Shown one piece after another: positions 11,571-19,659 of a stretch of DNA of 64,000 nt. Position 1 is the stretch's first letter, and every line of letters begins with the position of its first letter. Made by a program: the position numbers and the translations under genes. Location: contig NZ_SLXA01000007.1 in NCBI RefSeq assembly GCF_004340975.1, positions 62,001 through 126,000 of the forward strand, in the 5' to 3' direction. This DNA comes from Frisingicoccus caecimuris. Its GTDB lineage: Bacteria; Bacillota; Clostridia; Lachnospirales; Lachnospiraceae. The notes under the pieces are model-generated. The model searched no databases. It was not told the DNA's origin and saw nothing but the letters and a program-made list of their open reading frames with translations.

Positions 11571-13567
11571 ATATTTGGTTAGTAGGAAATACCGGATTAC
11601 GGAATCCCAATAGAATACAGGAAGGTTTTAAAGCATTTGCAAATTCACCGTATGTGGGAAAACTTCGTGGAAAAGAGAATGAAATTGGTTTTATGAATTT
11701 TCTTAATGACCAGGGAATCATTCAAAATGAAGCCGGAAAAGATACATCCGGTAGTCATGCTCGGAAATGGCGTTTGATGTTTTCAAAAAATGGCTTCATC
11801 TATCCACAAGTAAAGAAGAAGGATGGAGATCAAGATGAACTGGGAAACTTGGATGACATAACACCATTCGGACGAACTTTTTTAAAGGCGGATACGTATC
11901 CGGCAGTGCAAGAATGTTATTTAAGGGCATTAAGTGTTGAACAATTTGCCATGCCAGATGGTAATTCTTATTTTTCTCCATTGAGATGGATATTGGCAAT
12001 TATGCTGGAGTTAGAGAAGCGAACAGGAAGTTCAGAGATTACCAGAATAGAGTTTGCATTATGGGGGCATACGACAAATCCGAGTTATTCAACTGGAGAG
12101 GTTGTGGACAATATTTTGGATTTGCGTACTCGTAGAAAACAAGCATCGTCAAAGCGCAATTTTGATAGGAAAGAAGTTGCAGAACGTGGAAAATACTATG
12201 ATAAGAAAGCAGATAATTTTCTTGATTATTGTGATATGAACATGCGGTACTTACGTATTTCAGGGGTGTTACAACGAAAAGGAAGAGGAATGGTCATTGC
12301 TCCGGCTAAGCATATTCTGGCTGAAAAATTAGCAAAATCAACATCGAATGAAGAATCAATAGTGCTTCAATATAAGAGATTATGCGAAGGTGCAGAATTA
12401 CCAACGGATAATGTGGATACGGCTAGAGCTTTACTGAATGACTTGATGATGCAGATGAAGAGCAGACAAATTATGTTTGATATTTCTGATCTGCCGTTGA
12501 ATACCGCAACAGAAATCAATATTGCCAGACGGCGTTTGGAAAATATATTATCCCAAACAGATGAAATTCAATATGCAAAAGAGCAGTGTAATCAATGGCA
12601 AGAAATAGCCGATTATATGGAACTGTTGATCAAAGGTGGTGGAAAGCGTACATACGATGATGACAATGTTATTGAAGTTCCAAAAGACGAAACTCCGGCA
12701 TATTTGGAATGGATTTTATGGAGAGCATCTTTAGCCATTGATCATATGATCAATAAACCATATGAAGTGAGGGGCTTTAAACTGGATTCAGATTTTCTTC
12801 CGGTATCTGCAGCTGGTGGTGGAAAAGGTGATCTGTATTGTGAATTTAACGATTTTACAATTTTAACAGAAGTTACGATGTCTACGTCATCACGCCAGGA
12901 AGCAATGGAGGGAGAACCTGTAAGAAGACATGTATCAGATGCAGTTCTGAAATATGATAAGCCAGTATATGGAATGTTTATTGCAGTAAAAATAGATACG
13001 AATACAGCAGAAACATTCAGACATGGAATTTGGTATGCACGAGGAGATGTAAAGCAGAGATTAGATATTGTTCCATTGACCTTAGCCCAGTATAGAGATT
13101 ATTTTATAGCTATGTTTAGAACAGGTAACGCTAACCCGGAAAAATTACGTGAGTTGATTTTGTTGTGTGAAACCAGAAGGGATATTTTGAACGCACCGGG
13201 ATGGAAAGCATATATAGGTACTGCAATTGATGAAAAAATAAAAAGAATGGAAAAAGGACTATTAGTAAGCAAAAATAAGAAAGTGCCGATAGTGCCACCA
13301 GGGGCAAATATATGTCATTTAATATATGGTGAAGGGCGAGTAGTTGCAATGGATGTATATTTTCCTGAAGCAAAAGTGAAAGATAAAAAAATTCCATATT
13401 TAATGGGGATTCCGGATGAAATTAGTTTGTATGCAGATGGAAAAAGTGTATTGCATGAAAGATATGGCGAAGGTGTAATACGTGCGTATGTGGTCGCTTT
13501 TCAAAATGAAATAATGTCATTGTGCTTTCCTAAAGTATTTAGTGATGGGTGTGCAAAGATATTGTAA
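11555..13567 (+). CDS. AlwI-family type IIS restriction endonuclease
   Basis: 670 aa. The N-terminal part (IDIWLVGNTGLRNPNRIQ, FGRTFLKADTYPAVQECYLRAL) and the C-terminal nuclease region (about 405-450: GDLYCEFNDFTILTEVTM, then EGEPVRRHVSDAV) match the AlwI/PleI/MlyI family. In that family the D...ExT core cleaves a few bases outside an asymmetric 5-bp site. The frame is intact. It overlaps the double methyltransferase, its predicted protecting partner. Recognition sequence cannot be read directly; family members recognise GGATC or GAGTC. Confidence 0.88.
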   Translation: MEEKIDIWLVGNTGLRNPNRIQEGFKAFANSPYVGKLRGKENEIGFMNFLNDQGIIQNEAGKDTSGSHARKWRLMFSKNGFIYPQVKKKDGDQDELGNLDDITPFGRTFLKADTYPAVQECYLRALSVEQFAMPDGNSYFSPLRWILAIMLELEKRTGSSEITRIEFALWGHTTNPSYSTGEVVDNILDLRTRRKQASSKRNFDRKEVAERGKYYDKKADNFLDYCDMNMRYLRISGVLQRKGRGMVIAPAKHILAEKLAKSTSNEESIVLQYKRLCEGAELPTDNVDTARALLNDLMMQMKSRQIMFDISDLPLNTATEINIARRRLENILSQTDEIQYAKEQCNQWQEIADYMELLIKGGGKRTYDDDNVIEVPKDETPAYLEWILWRASLAIDHMINKPYEVRGFKLDSDFLPVSAAGGGKGDLYCEFNDFTILTEVTMSTSSRQEAMEGEPVRRHVSDAVLKYDKPVYGMFIAVKIDTNTAETFRHGIWYARGDVKQRLDIVPLTLAQYRDYFIAMFRTGNANPEKLRELILLCETRRDILNAPGWKAYIGTAIDEKIKRMEKGLLVSKNKKVPIVPPGANICHLIYGEGRVVAMDVYFPEAKVKDKKIPYLMGIPDEISLYADGKSVLHERYGEGVIRAYVVAFQNEIMSLCFPKVFSDGCAKIL

Positions 13568-13610
13568 ATAAAAGTATAAAAAGTATAACTGTGCATAAGA
13601 TAAGGAGTAG

Positions 13611-15350
13611 ATGATGTATAATTATGTAAGCAATTATAAAGGACGAACTGATTTGGTGAATTTATATGGAGATAATTCATTGCTATTGTATGCATTGCAA
13701 TTGCGCTATGACATTGAAGATATAATATCAGTTGCTTCGGAAGCGTTGACGGATGGAAGTGATGATAAGAAGTGTGATTTGATTTATATTGATAGAGATT
13801 CGGGATTTGCAGTTGTAGCTCAAGCTTATATGAAGAAAAATCCGATGGAAACAGACTTAGCCAAAGTAAATAAAGCAAGCGATTTAAATGTGGCAGCATC
13901 ATGGATTTTTACGAGAGATATAAATGATATACCAGATAGAATAAAAGATTCAGCTAGTGAGCTGCAAGAAGCGATTAAGGAAGGCGATATTAACACAATT
14001 TATTTTTGGTATGTTCATAATATGAATGAAAAAAATAATCCAGAAGTTCAGGAGGAATTAAACACTGTCCAGATTGCAGCACAAAAATTAGTAAATGATT
14101 TGGCTGGAGATAATTCTGTCAAAATAGTAGCATTAGAAGTTGGAAATAATACGATTGAACGTTGGTACAATAGCTCTAGTAAAAGAATTACAATCGAAGA
14201 AATGATTGATGTGGAAGGAAACGGAAAAGCCTTTGAAGTCAAGGGGGGAAAGTGGAAATCTTGTGTAACAGCAGTAAAAGGTAGTTGGATACGAAAACTT
14301 TATTTGATGTACAAAGATGATCTTTTTTCTGGGAATCCAAGAAATTATTTAGGAGCGGGAAAAAGAAAAAATAAGATTAATTTAGGCATTATGGACACAG
14401 TACAAGAACAACCAGAAAACTTTTGGGCATATAACAATGGATTAACAGCATTAGTGAATGATTACGAAATAGAGGATGATAATATAACAAAAGTACATGG
14501 AATAACTATTATTAATGGAGCACAATCAACAGGAGCTATTGGAGCTGTTGAAAGTTTAAAAGAAGATTTCCTTGTGCCGATACGCTTTATTGTGTGCAGT
14601 GATCCTAAAATTATAGAGGAAATTATTAATAATAACAATAAACAAAACGAAATTTTGCCATCTGATTTAAGAAGTAATGATAAGCAACAAGTAAGACTTA
14701 GAAAAGAATTTGAAAAATATCCACAATTATATTACAGCGGTGGAAGAAGAGATAGTACAAGGGTTAGAAACAAAGAAGTATTTGATCCATATTTGGTTGC
14801 ACAAACTTTACTAGCTTTTCATGGGGATTGTGTAACTGCTTATAATTCAAAGAAATTGATATGGGATGAGGATAAAGAATACACAAATATTTTTTCAGAT
14901 CAATTGACGGCAGAGCATATTATTTTTGTATATTCGTTAGGTCGAGCTATTGATGAATTTAAACTTAATTTAAAAAATAAAAAAGAACAGAGAACGGATA
15001 TAGAAAATGACGAATTCAATTTTTTGAGTAAGCGTGGCTCTAAAATGTTGTTGATATCAGCAGTAAGTACTTGTATGGAAAACTTACTTGGAAAGAAAAT
15101 ATTAGATTCTTGGAAGTTAGTATTTAAGGATAATGGAAATTTTGATAAGTTAGTTGAAGAATGGAAGGCAATATTAGATGTTTTGATGCCATTGCATACT
15201 ACGCTTGAACCGGCAATATCAAGTGGTTTAAAAAGTAAGGAAGCTACACAAAATGCAACTAAGCAATTAAGAGCAATGTTGGCATCGTTTAGTGCGATGT
15301 ATGCTCAACAACTGAAACCATTTTCAGATATTATAAATACAAATATGTAG
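13611..15350 (+). CDS. AIPR-family abortive phage infection protein
   Basis: 579 aa (ATG 13611 or, with better spacing from AAGGAG, 13614). The AIPR hallmark is visible at about 265-320: NFWAYNNGLTALVNDYEI followed by GITIINGAQSTGAIGA. Then come NNNNKQNEILPSDLRSNDK and a helical C-terminal half. AIPR proteins are known from abortive infection and often sit beside restriction systems; their biochemical action is poorly defined. It starts 43 bp after the nuclease with no terminator between, so co-transcription is likely. Codon use is strongly AT-biased like the rest of the island. Confidence 0.87.
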   Translation: MMYNYVSNYKGRTDLVNLYGDNSLLLYALQLRYDIEDIISVASEALTDGSDDKKCDLIYIDRDSGFAVVAQAYMKKNPMETDLAKVNKASDLNVAASWIFTRDINDIPDRIKDSASELQEAIKEGDINTIYFWYVHNMNEKNNPEVQEELNTVQIAAQKLVNDLAGDNSVKIVALEVGNNTIERWYNSSSKRITIEEMIDVEGNGKAFEVKGGKWKSCVTAVKGSWIRKLYLMYKDDLFSGNPRNYLGAGKRKNKINLGIMDTVQEQPENFWAYNNGLTALVNDYEIEDDNITKVHGITIINGAQSTGAIGAVESLKEDFLVPIRFIVCSDPKIIEEIINNNNKQNEILPSDLRSNDKQQVRLRKEFEKYPQLYYSGGRRDSTRVRNKEVFDPYLVAQTLLAFHGDCVTAYNSKKLIWDEDKEYTNIFSDQLTAEHIIFVYSLGRAIDEFKLNLKNKKEQRTDIENDEFNFLSKRGSKMLLISAVSTCMENLLGKKILDSWKLVFKDNGNFDKLVEEWKAILDVLMPLHTTLEPAISSGLKSKEATQNATKQLRAMLASFSAMYAQQLKPFSDIINTNM

Positions 15351-15490
15351 ATGGGTGATGAAATACTGTTGATAACACCATGATAACAAAATCCTCCAAA
15401 ACCACACGGCCACAGTGGAAAATTCGTATTTTCTCCAACGAATCACACGAAAAATCACCATTCGTACACCGCAATACGCTGGTCTGATAT
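15351..15490. other. Non-coding right arm of the island
   Basis: 140 bp between the AIPR stop and the right repeat copy. No credible gene or terminator is seen. It would be the element's own DNA next to its attachment site and is where a recombinase-binding sequence could lie. Confidence 0.4.
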
Positions 15491-15540
15491 CGTGAAGGTG
15501 GACGTACTGTTGGATCAGGCCGTGTTGCTACAATCATCGA
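15491..15540 (+). repeat. Right copy of 50-bp direct repeat (displaced tuf 3' end)
   Basis: Exact copy of 8239-8288. Read in the tuf frame it continues past IIE into YIVNIK and a stop at 15560-15562. It could encode an alternative EF-Tu tail but has no start of its own. It is most simply the vestige of the tuf end left by island insertion. Confidence 0.95.
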
Positions 15541-15580
15541 ATATATCGTAAACATTAAGTAGTGCTAAAATGAATAATAG

Positions 15581-15617
15581 AACCGGGAGAGTATTCGTAC
15601 TCTTCCGGTTTTATTTT
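15581..15617 (+). terminator. Strong terminator, probably the original tuf terminator
   Basis: A 12-bp stem (15582-15593 with 15598-15609, one G-U pair) is capped by a TTCG loop and followed by TTTTATTTT. It sits 40 bp after the displaced copy of the tuf end, the place expected for tuf's own terminator before the island arrived. Confidence 0.85.
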
Positions 15618-15696
15618 ATGGAGAGGAAGACCATTTCTTATATATCAAAAAGTGAAATAATTCTCAAAAAGGCTTTAATTTCCCACTTTTTTCGTG

Positions 15697-15702
15697 TATA
15701 AT
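15697..15702 (+). promoter_or_regulatory. -10 box of the NSS transporter promoter
   Basis: TATAAT at 15697-15702; the -35 region 17 bp upstream (TTTAAT) is weak. Transcription from here would start just before the hairpin at 15727. Confidence 0.5.
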
Positions 15703-15726
15703 AGATTTATATGTTGTGTGAAAATA

Positions 15727-15768
15727 CCCTCATCAGGTATAAAATTGTCTGATGGAGGGGAATTTTTT
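15727..15768 (+). terminator. Terminator-like hairpin in the transporter leader
   Basis: CCCTCATCAG (15727-15736) pairs with CTGATGGAGGG (15749-15759, one bulged G) and is followed by AATTTTTT. It lies between a TATAAT box and the transporter gene, so it may act as an attenuator or simply end upstream readthrough. Confidence 0.6.
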
Positions 15769-15803
15769 CATATAGCAAAAATTTCGGGGGATTGGAGATA
15801 ACA

Positions 15804-17177
15804 ATGGGTAAAAAGGAAGAAAAAAGAAGCAGCTTTTCAGGAAAAATCGGCTTTGTTCTGGCGGCCGCCGGTGCTTCGGTGGGATTGGGAAATATATGGC
15901 GATTTCCTTATCTGGCTGCGAAGTATGGCGGAGGAATTTTTCTACTGGTGTATATCATTTTGGCGCTGACCTTTGGGTATACGATGATTATGGCAGAGAC
16001 GGCTTTGGGGCGTCTGACGAAAAAAAGTCCGGTGGGGGCCTTTAGTGCCTTTGGGCATACATGGTCGTTTCGCTTTGGTGGATGGATCAATGCGATTGTT
16101 CCGATGCTGATCGTTCCATACTATTCCACGATCGGTGGATGGGTTATCAAGTATATGTTTGAATATATACGGGGAAATGGAACGGAACTGGCAGCCGACG
16201 GCTATTTTACAGGTTTTATTTCCGGCGGGTTTTCTGCGGAAATATGGTTTTTGGTTTTTGCACTTGTTACGCTGGTGGTCATTTATGCCGGTGTGGAAAA
16301 TGGAATTGAGCGTGTATCAAAATTTATGATGCCGGTATTAGTTGTGCTGGCTGTGGTTATTGCTATCTATTCAATGACAAGAGAGGGAGCCTTTGAGGGC
16401 GTGAAATATTTCCTTGTTCCTGAATTTGAGAATTTTTCATGGATGACGGTGGTATCCGCCATGGGACAGATGTTTTATTCCCTGTCGATTGCAATGGGAA
16501 TTTTGATTACCTTTGGTTCCTATATGAAAAGGGAAGTGTCGATTGAGAGTGCGACGAAAAATGTAGAAATTTTTGACACAGCGATTGCTATTATGGCCGG
16601 GTTGATGATTATTCCGGCAGTTTTCGCTTTTTCCGGAGGGAATCCGGAGATGCTGCAGGCTGGACCGTCATTGATGTTCATTACGATTCCTAAGGTGTTG
16701 GACAGCATGGGATTCGGCACGGTGATGGGAATCCTGTTCTTTGTTCTGGTATTTTTTGCGGCGCTCACCAGCGCGATCGCTCTGACGGAAAGCGCGGTAG
16801 CAACTTTTGAGGATGAATTGAAATGGAGCCGGAGCAAAGCTACAGCGATTGTTGGTCTGATTATTATTATCCTGGGCACATTGTCTTCTCTGGGATATGG
16901 TCCGTTAGCTTTTATCGAGATTATAGGTATGCCATTTTTGGATTTCTTTGATTTTATCACAAACTCTGTAATGATGCCGATTGCAGCCTTGATGACGTGC
17001 TTATTGATCGTGCGTGTGATTGGTATTGAACGTATTGCGGAAGAAGTGGAAAAAGAGGGGGCGTCTTTTAAACGAAAAAAAGTATTTAACTTTATGATAA
17101 AATACCTCTGCCCGATTTTTGTAGTGATTATATTAATTTCATCCGTGGCAAATGTATTTGGATGGATTTCTATGTAG
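15804..17177 (+). CDS. Sodium:neurotransmitter-symporter-family (NSS/SNF) transporter
   Basis: 457 aa integral membrane protein with about 11-12 hydrophobic segments. The TM1 signature AAAGASVGLGNIWRFPYLA contributes the sodium and substrate site in LeuT-type transporters, so an amino acid or related amine is the likely substrate. ATG 15804 (MGKKEEKRSSF) is preferred over the in-frame TTG at 15792 because GGAG lies just before it. The gene stands alone between a leader hairpin and a terminator. Confidence 0.92.
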   Translation: MGKKEEKRSSFSGKIGFVLAAAGASVGLGNIWRFPYLAAKYGGGIFLLVYIILALTFGYTMIMAETALGRLTKKSPVGAFSAFGHTWSFRFGGWINAIVPMLIVPYYSTIGGWVIKYMFEYIRGNGTELAADGYFTGFISGGFSAEIWFLVFALVTLVVIYAGVENGIERVSKFMMPVLVVLAVVIAIYSMTREGAFEGVKYFLVPEFENFSWMTVVSAMGQMFYSLSIAMGILITFGSYMKREVSIESATKNVEIFDTAIAIMAGLMIIPAVFAFSGGNPEMLQAGPSLMFITIPKVLDSMGFGTVMGILFFVLVFFAALTSAIALTESAVATFEDELKWSRSKATAIVGLIIIILGTLSSLGYGPLAFIEIIGMPFLDFFDFITNSVMMPIAALMTCLLIVRVIGIERIAEEVEKEGASFKRKKVFNFMIKYLCPIFVVIILISSVANVFGWISM

Positions 17178-17217
17178 AAATTAAATTGAGGCAATCGTCC
17201 GGATCATTGTAAATCGA

Positions 17218-17254
17218 AAAGGTTCCCCCTTTGATTTAAGGCGGAGCCTTTTCT
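17218..17254 (+). terminator. Terminator after the NSS transporter
   Basis: AAAGGTTCC (17218-17226) pairs with GGAGCCTTT (17243-17251), followed by a T-rich tail. Confidence 0.7.
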
Positions 17255-17305
17255 TATTGCAAATGCACAGCAGGTGTGATATATTATCAATAACTGAATA
17301 GATAA

Positions 17306-17468
17306 CAGCAGGTGTCAGATTGAAATCATTTCAGATCTGGTGAAAAGGGAAACAGGTGAGAATCCTGTACGAACTCGTCACTGTATTTAGGGAGCCAAGG
17401 CCGATATGTCACTGGGAAACCGGGAAGACGGCGGAAGGCGTTGATCTATAAGCCAGGAGACCTGCCTG
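17306..17468 (+). ncRNA. Cobalamin (adenosylcobalamin-type) riboswitch
   Basis: The class signature is complete. A P1 strand GCAGGT (17308-17313) pairs with ACCTGC (17460-17465). The conserved core GGTGAAAAGGGAAACAGGTG (17339-17358) continues into GAATCCTGTACGAACTCGTC. CACTGGGAAACCGGGAAGAC lies in the middle, and the B12-box AGCCAGGAGACCTGCC closes the element. It precedes the chelatase/importer operon and would repress it when corrinoid is plentiful. Confidence 0.95.
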
Positions 17469-17544
17469 ACTGTTGTACAGGAACAGCTTGTTCCAGACCA
17501 CGAGTAATTGGTTGTACATGTGAAATGCGATTTTGTATGATGCG

Positions 17545-17581
17545 ACCCTTTGCCTGTTTTTCAGCAAAGGGTATTTTTTTT
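17545..17581 (+). terminator. Riboswitch expression-platform terminator
   Basis: ACCCTTTGC (17545-17553) pairs perfectly with GCAAAGGGT (17564-17572) and is followed by eight Ts. Its place between the aptamer and the operon suggests transcriptional OFF control by cobalamin. Confidence 0.85.
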
Positions 17582-17687
17582 CAATGCCGCAGATGAACCA
17601 GCAGGATTCTTATGGAGTGACTGTTTTCCTGTACGTTATTCAATGATACAAACAGACCGGGATATGGTCAGAAAGAGGAGGAGAATC

Positions 17688-18653
17688 ATGAAAAAGAGAT
17701 TTGCAGCATTTTTAGCGGCAGCCCTGATGGGCACGATGATCTTGTCCGGTTGCGGCAGCAGCAAAGAAGAAACAAAGGCAGCGGAGACGACCGCTGAAAC
17801 AGCAACAGAAACGAAGGTGGATGAAACGAAAGCAGCAGAAGGGACAACGGGCGGAGCGACAGAGAAAGTGATTATGGTCGTCAGCTTCGGAACAAGTTAC
17901 AATGACAGCAGAGAAGCTACGATCGGCGCAATTGAAACAGCCATTGCAGATGCTTATCCGGAATATGAGGTGCGCCGGGCATTCACAAGCCAGATGATCA
18001 TTGATAAACTGAAAGAGCGCGACGGACTTGAAATTGATAATGTGGAGGAAGCTTTGGACAGAGCAGTAGCGGACGGTGTGAAAACACTGGTGGTTCAGCC
18101 AACACATTTGATGGACGGGTATGAATATACAGATTTAGCCGATGCGCTGAAGGCGTATGAAGATAAATTTGAACAGGTTGTGTTGGCCACGCCATTGCTG
18201 ACGAGCGATGAAGATTTTGATGCCGTAGCCAAAGCGATTGCTGAAGAAACAGCTTCCTATGATGACGGCGAGACGGCTATCTGCTTCATGGGTCATGGCA
18301 CAGAGGCAGATTCCAATGGAATCTATGCAAAACTTCAGGAAAAAATGACCGCGGCCGGTTATGAGAATTATTATATCGGAACAGTTGAGGCAGAACCGAC
18401 TCTGGAAGATCTGCTTACAGCGATTAAAGAAAAAGGCGTTTACACCAAAGTTGTCCTCGAGCCTTTGATGGTCGTTGCCGGTGACCATGCGAATAACGAC
18501 ATGGCCGGTGACGAGGATGATTCCTGGAAGAGCCAGTTTGAAGCTGAAGGCTATGAGGTTGAGTGCATCCTTAAAGGTCTTGGCGAGCTCCCGGCTATTC
18601 AGGATATCTATGTAGCACATACACAGGCTGCCATTGACAGTCTTGCAAAATAA
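17688..18653 (+). CDS. CbiK-type sirohydrochlorin/porphyrin cobaltochelatase, lipoprotein form
   Basis: 321 aa. ATG 17688 follows AGGAGGAG; the longer open frame from 17550 runs through the terminator and is not real. It has a type II signal peptide with lipobox LSGC (Cys22), then a low-complexity linker rich in Glu, Thr and Ala. The class II chelatase domain follows (VVSFGTSYNDSREATIGAIE). Metal/active-site motifs are FMGHGTEADSNG (His), GTVEAEPTLEDL (Glu) and VVAGDHANNDMAGDEDDSW (His). The catalytic domain is therefore outside the membrane, unlike cytoplasmic CbiK of B12 synthesis but like periplasmic CbiK of some sulfate reducers. First gene of the riboswitch operon. Confidence 0.88.
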   Translation: MKKRFAAFLAAALMGTMILSGCGSSKEETKAAETTAETATETKVDETKAAEGTTGGATEKVIMVVSFGTSYNDSREATIGAIETAIADAYPEYEVRRAFTSQMIIDKLKERDGLEIDNVEEALDRAVADGVKTLVVQPTHLMDGYEYTDLADALKAYEDKFEQVVLATPLLTSDEDFDAVAKAIAEETASYDDGETAICFMGHGTEADSNGIYAKLQEKMTAAGYENYYIGTVEAEPTLEDLLTAIKEKGVYTKVVLEPLMVVAGDHANNDMAGDEDDSWKSQFEAEGYEVECILKGLGELPAIQDIYVAHTQAAIDSLAK

Positions 18654-18672
18654 TTGAATGATTGGAGAAACG

Positions 18673-19659
18673 ATGTTGAAAAAGCGGATAGTATATTATG
18701 CAGCGCTTCTCATGACGATTACCGGTGTGCTTGGCACACCGGTAATCTGCCATGGGGAGGAAAATTCAGAAACAATGACGGAGAGCTCAGATCTCATCGC
18801 CGGTGAGGGTGAGCGGGCGGCGCAGCAGACCGTTGGTGAGCAGGGCCTGGAGCCTGTTTACGCCGGCAATTTGAAAGAGGGAACCTATTCTATTGCGGTG
18901 GATTCCAGTTCTTCCATGTTCCGTATTGTGGATGCGGAATTGACAGTCAAAGATGGAAAGATGACTGCTGTACTTACCCTGGGAGGTAAAGGCTACTTAA
19001 AGCTGTTTATGGGAACAGGGGAAGAGGCCGTGGCAGCGGATGAATCAGCCTGTGCAGAGTTTGCAGAAGACAGCGAGGGCGCCTATACCTACGAGATTCC
19101 GGTGGCGGCTCTGAATATGGAGCTGGAGTGTACCGGCTTCAGTAAGCGAAAAGAAAAATGGTACGATCATCAGATTTTCTTTAAAGCAGAAACTCTTCCG
19201 GCAGAGGCTTTTGTGATGGAGACGGAACCCCTGGATTTGAAGGATGGAGATTACACGGTCAATGTGGAATTGTCCGGTGGTACGGGGCGGGCCACGGTGA
19301 TCTCACCGGCCAGACTTCGGATTCAAGATCAAAAAGCGACGGCAGTTATTGAGTGGAGCAGTTCAAATTATGACTATATGATAGTCAACGGTGAAAAATA
19401 TCTTCCGATAAATACAGAGGGGAATAGCGTCTTTGAAATTCCGGTGCCAGTATTCGATGAAGCGATGGCTGTGACGGCAGATACAACAGCGATGAATGCA
19501 CCTCATGAAATCGAATATACACTAATCTTTGACAAAGCGTCCATTAAAGGAAAATTCGGCCAGACGCCTCGGATCATCGGAGTTGGAATGGTGATCATTG
19601 CGCTGATTGTCGGGGCAGCGGCTTTGACAAAAAAGAGGGGAACTTCAGATGAAGCATAA
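18673..19659 (+). CDS. Surface protein with two NEAT-like domains and C-terminal membrane anchor
   Basis: 328 aa from ATG 18673 (GGAG six bases upstream; an ATG at 18658 has no such site). An N-terminal signal peptide is followed by two similar beta-rich repeats (about 55-175 and 180-285). Each has the pattern of a DG-Y-V strand, a DGK strand and a final H-x(2-5)-F/Y-x-I/L-x-F strand (YDHQIFFKAE; HEIEYTLIFD). This resembles heme-binding NEAT domains. A single TM helix (IIGVGMVIIALIVGAAA) and KKR tail anchor it. It overlaps the next gene by 11 bp. A corrinoid/tetrapyrrole-capture role is inferred from the operon; the family call needs a profile search. Confidence 0.7.
   Translation: MLKKRIVYYAALLMTITGVLGTPVICHGEENSETMTESSDLIAGEGERAAQQTVGEQGLEPVYAGNLKEGTYSIAVDSSSSMFRIVDAELTVKDGKMTAVLTLGGKGYLKLFMGTGEEAVAADESACAEFAEDSEGAYTYEIPVAALNMELECTGFSKRKEKWYDHQIFFKAETLPAEAFVMETEPLDLKDGDYTVNVELSGGTGRATVISPARLRIQDQKATAVIEWSSSNYDYMIVNGEKYLPINTEGNSVFEIPVPVFDEAMAVTADTTAMNAPHEIEYTLIFDKASIKGKFGQTPRIIGVGMVIIALIVGAAALTKKRGTSDEA

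Larger units (their letters stand above)
8239..15540 (+). mobile_element. Defence island inserted at the 3' end of tuf
   Basis: Bounded by a perfect 50-bp direct repeat of the tuf 3' end (8239-8288 and 15491-15540). The DNA between is clearly more AT-rich than both flanks and uses many ATA, TTA, AAA and AGA codons. It encodes a DNA methyltransferase, an XRE regulator, a double D12 methyltransferase, an AlwI-like nuclease and an AIPR protein, all on the + strand. The arrangement matches elements that enter a gene's 3' end and restore it with their own copy. No integrase or transposase is present, so the mechanism and exact limits are inferred. Confidence 0.75.

Noticed and set aside
13501-13902. 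Reverse-strand open frame across the nuclease/AIPR junction
   Set aside because: Mirror of two real genes in AT-rich DNA; no start signal and biased composition.
15331-15555. Reverse-strand frame at the island's right edge, considered as a small recombination directionality factor
   Set aside because: No ribosome binding site, overlaps the tuf-derived repeat, and the protein has no helix-turn-helix pattern.
17550-17687. N-terminal extension of the CbiK-like protein
   Set aside because: It would be read from inside the riboswitch terminator; the real ATG at 17688 has AGGAGGAG and begins a proper lipoprotein signal.
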